Shown here: piece after piece, positions 63,070 through 64,000 of the stretch | Numbering within the stretch: position 1 is the stretch's first letter | Layout: each line of letters opens with the position of its first letter | Assembly (NCBI RefSeq): GCF_946151055.1 | Contig: NZ_CAMGYZ010000005.1 | Span: forward strand, 310,001-374,000 | Length of the DNA: 64,000 bases | DNA from: Bacillus sp. Marseille-Q3570 | GTDB lineage: Bacteria > Bacillota > Bacilli > Bacillales > Fictibacillaceae | Reading direction: 5' to 3' | The notes under the pieces: model-generated | What the model was told of the DNA's origin: nothing | The model's input: only the letters and a program-made list of their open reading frames with translations | Database searches by the model: none | Position numbers and translations under genes: made by a program

Positions 63070-63703
63070 TACGATTCTGTTTGATTTGGATGGTACGTTG
63101 ATCAATACAAACGATTTGATCATATCTTCTTTTACACATACTTTGGAGCAGTTCAAGCCACAGCAATATTCTCGTGATGACATCATTTCCTTCATCGGTG
63201 AGCCGTTGGTCGATTCTTTCAAGAGAGTTGATGAAACGTCGGTTGCCGAAATGGTGCGTACGTATAAAGAACATAATCTTGCCCATCATGAAGAGTACGT
63301 GCACGCTTTCGAAGGGGTTGCCTATACGGTAAAAACTTTGCACGAAAAAGGGTTCAAACTTGGCATCGTAACGACGAAGATGCGGGATGCGGTTGAGCTT
63401 GGCCTTGAAATCACAGGCTTAGGCGAGTATTTCACGACGATTGTCACACTGGATGACGTCGAGCGTGCGAAGCCTGATCCGCAACCTGTGATCCGTGCGT
63501 TGGACAAGCTGCAATCCGACACAGCCTCTGCTATCATGGTCGGGGACAGCCGATATGATATCGAAGCAGGTAAAAATGCCGGTACGCTGACTGCTGCTGT
63601 CTCCTGGACAATCAAGGGAAGAGAAAACCTCGAACGATCTGAACCGGATTACATGCTAGAGAAAATGCCGGATCTATTAAATGTCTTAGAGGTGAATGTA
63701 TAA
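63059..63703 (+). CDS. ppaX: pyrophosphatase PpaX (HAD family)
   Basis: A 214-aa HAD phosphatase. Motif I TILFDLDGTLINT, motif II GIVTTKMRD, motif III region RAKPDPQPV and motif IV MVGDSRYDIEAGKNAG. In B. subtilis PpaX hydrolyses the pyrophosphate made when HprK dephosphorylates P-Ser-HPr, so its linkage to hprK is functional. It overlaps yvoD upstream and yvoF by one base downstream (TAATG). Confidence 0.96.
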   Translation: MKIDTILFDLDGTLINTNDLIISSFTHTLEQFKPQQYSRDDIISFIGEPLVDSFKRVDETSVAEMVRTYKEHNLAHHEEYVHAFEGVAYTVKTLHEKGFKLGIVTTKMRDAVELGLEITGLGEYFTTIVTLDDVERAKPDPQPVIRALDKLQSDTASAIMVGDSRYDIEAGKNAGTLTAAVSWTIKGRENLERSEPDYMLEKMPDLLNVLEVNV

Positions 63704-64000
63704 TGCGGAAGACTGAGCGTCATCCTGTTAAGGGAAGCAATGCGCTCTGGCAGATCTACAAGACGGTGCCGTTCCACAAGGTACTGAAAAACTTCGTAGT
63801 CATCCAGCTCGCGAGATATACCCCGATCATTCCAGTGAAGAACTGGCTGTACCGCACGTTTCTAGGTATGGAAGTAGGCGGACAGACAGCTTTTGCTTTG
63901 ATGGTCATGGTCGATATCATGTTTCCTGAACGGATTTCGGTCGGTCGAAACACCATCATCGGATATAATACGACAATTTTAACGCATGAATATTTGATAA
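63703..64000 (+). CDS. yvoF: hexapeptide acyltransferase YvoF, truncated by window edge
   Basis: The first 99 codons are present (MRKTERHPVKGSNALWQIYK ... FPERISVGRNTIIGYNTTIL). The end shows the beginning of a left-handed beta-helix (ISVGRNTIIGYNTTILTHEY) as in LbH acetyltransferases. Position after ppaX agrees with B. subtilis yvoF. Start overlaps the ppaX stop. Confidence 0.88.
   Translation, partial: MRKTERHPVKGSNALWQIYKTVPFHKVLKNFVVIQLARYTPIIPVKNWLYRTFLGMEVGGQTAFALMVMVDIMFPERISVGRNTIIGYNTTILTHEYLI

Overview
The window looks like chromosomal DNA of a Bacillaceae member. The blocks ftsE-ftsX, ctpB-minJ, csbA, uvrB-uvrA, yvlA/B/D-like genes and hprK-lgt-yvoD-ppaX-yvoF follow, from memory, the Bacillus subtilis neighbourhood. 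AGGAGG-type ribosome sites, GTG/TTG starts, cre, Zur and LexA-type boxes and U-tailed terminators also fit a low-to-mid GC Firmicute. I saw no rRNA or tRNA gene.

Layout. 1-13.6 kb: hydroxyacid use. A LysR regulator diverges from malate synthase G (glcB), followed by glycolate oxidase glcE-glcF-glcD, an FAH-family enzyme, a lactate/glycolate permease and lutABC. 13.6-15 kb is non-coding and holds a 52-nt hairpin repeat array. 15-18 kb: ftsE, ftsX and a coiled-coil M23 hydrolase. 18.6-24 kb: mannitol PTS and its regulator (mtlA, mtlR, mtlF, mtlD). 24-29.7 kb: CDF transporter, LCP protein, CtpB, MinJ. 29.9-33.7 kb: a cassette behind two Zur-type boxes (zinc-free S14 and L31 paralogues around an unnamed FAD enzyme, and probably a 126-aa protein), interrupted by a TnpB-only IS element. 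33.8-35.6 kb: NERD protein, a small beta-rich protein, CsbA.

35.9-49.2 kb is the main accessory island: a two-component flavin monooxygenase, an IclR regulator and a complete 3-hydroxyanthranilate meta-cleavage pathway ending in pyruvate and acetyl-CoA, followed by a DctPQM-type TRAP transporter. The most economical reading is anthranilate (or a close relative) uptake and degradation through 3-hydroxyanthranilate. 49.5-52.5 kb: an isochorismatase-like hydrolase and three minus-strand genes. 52.7-64 kb: uvrBA under a LexA-type box, envelope genes, hprK, lgt, yvoD, ppaX and a truncated yvoF.

Two kinds of non-coding repeat stand out. (i) An approximately 86-nt palindromic element occurs eight times, always in + orientation and almost always directly behind a terminator; one copy appears to split a small membrane-peptide gene. 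(ii) Short intergenic tandem arrays have periods of 20-21 or 51-52 nt, close to whole multiples of the DNA helical repeat; some families recur at two distant loci. I cannot name either from memory. Together with the FAD enzyme of the Zur cassette, they are the best candidates here for something undescribed.
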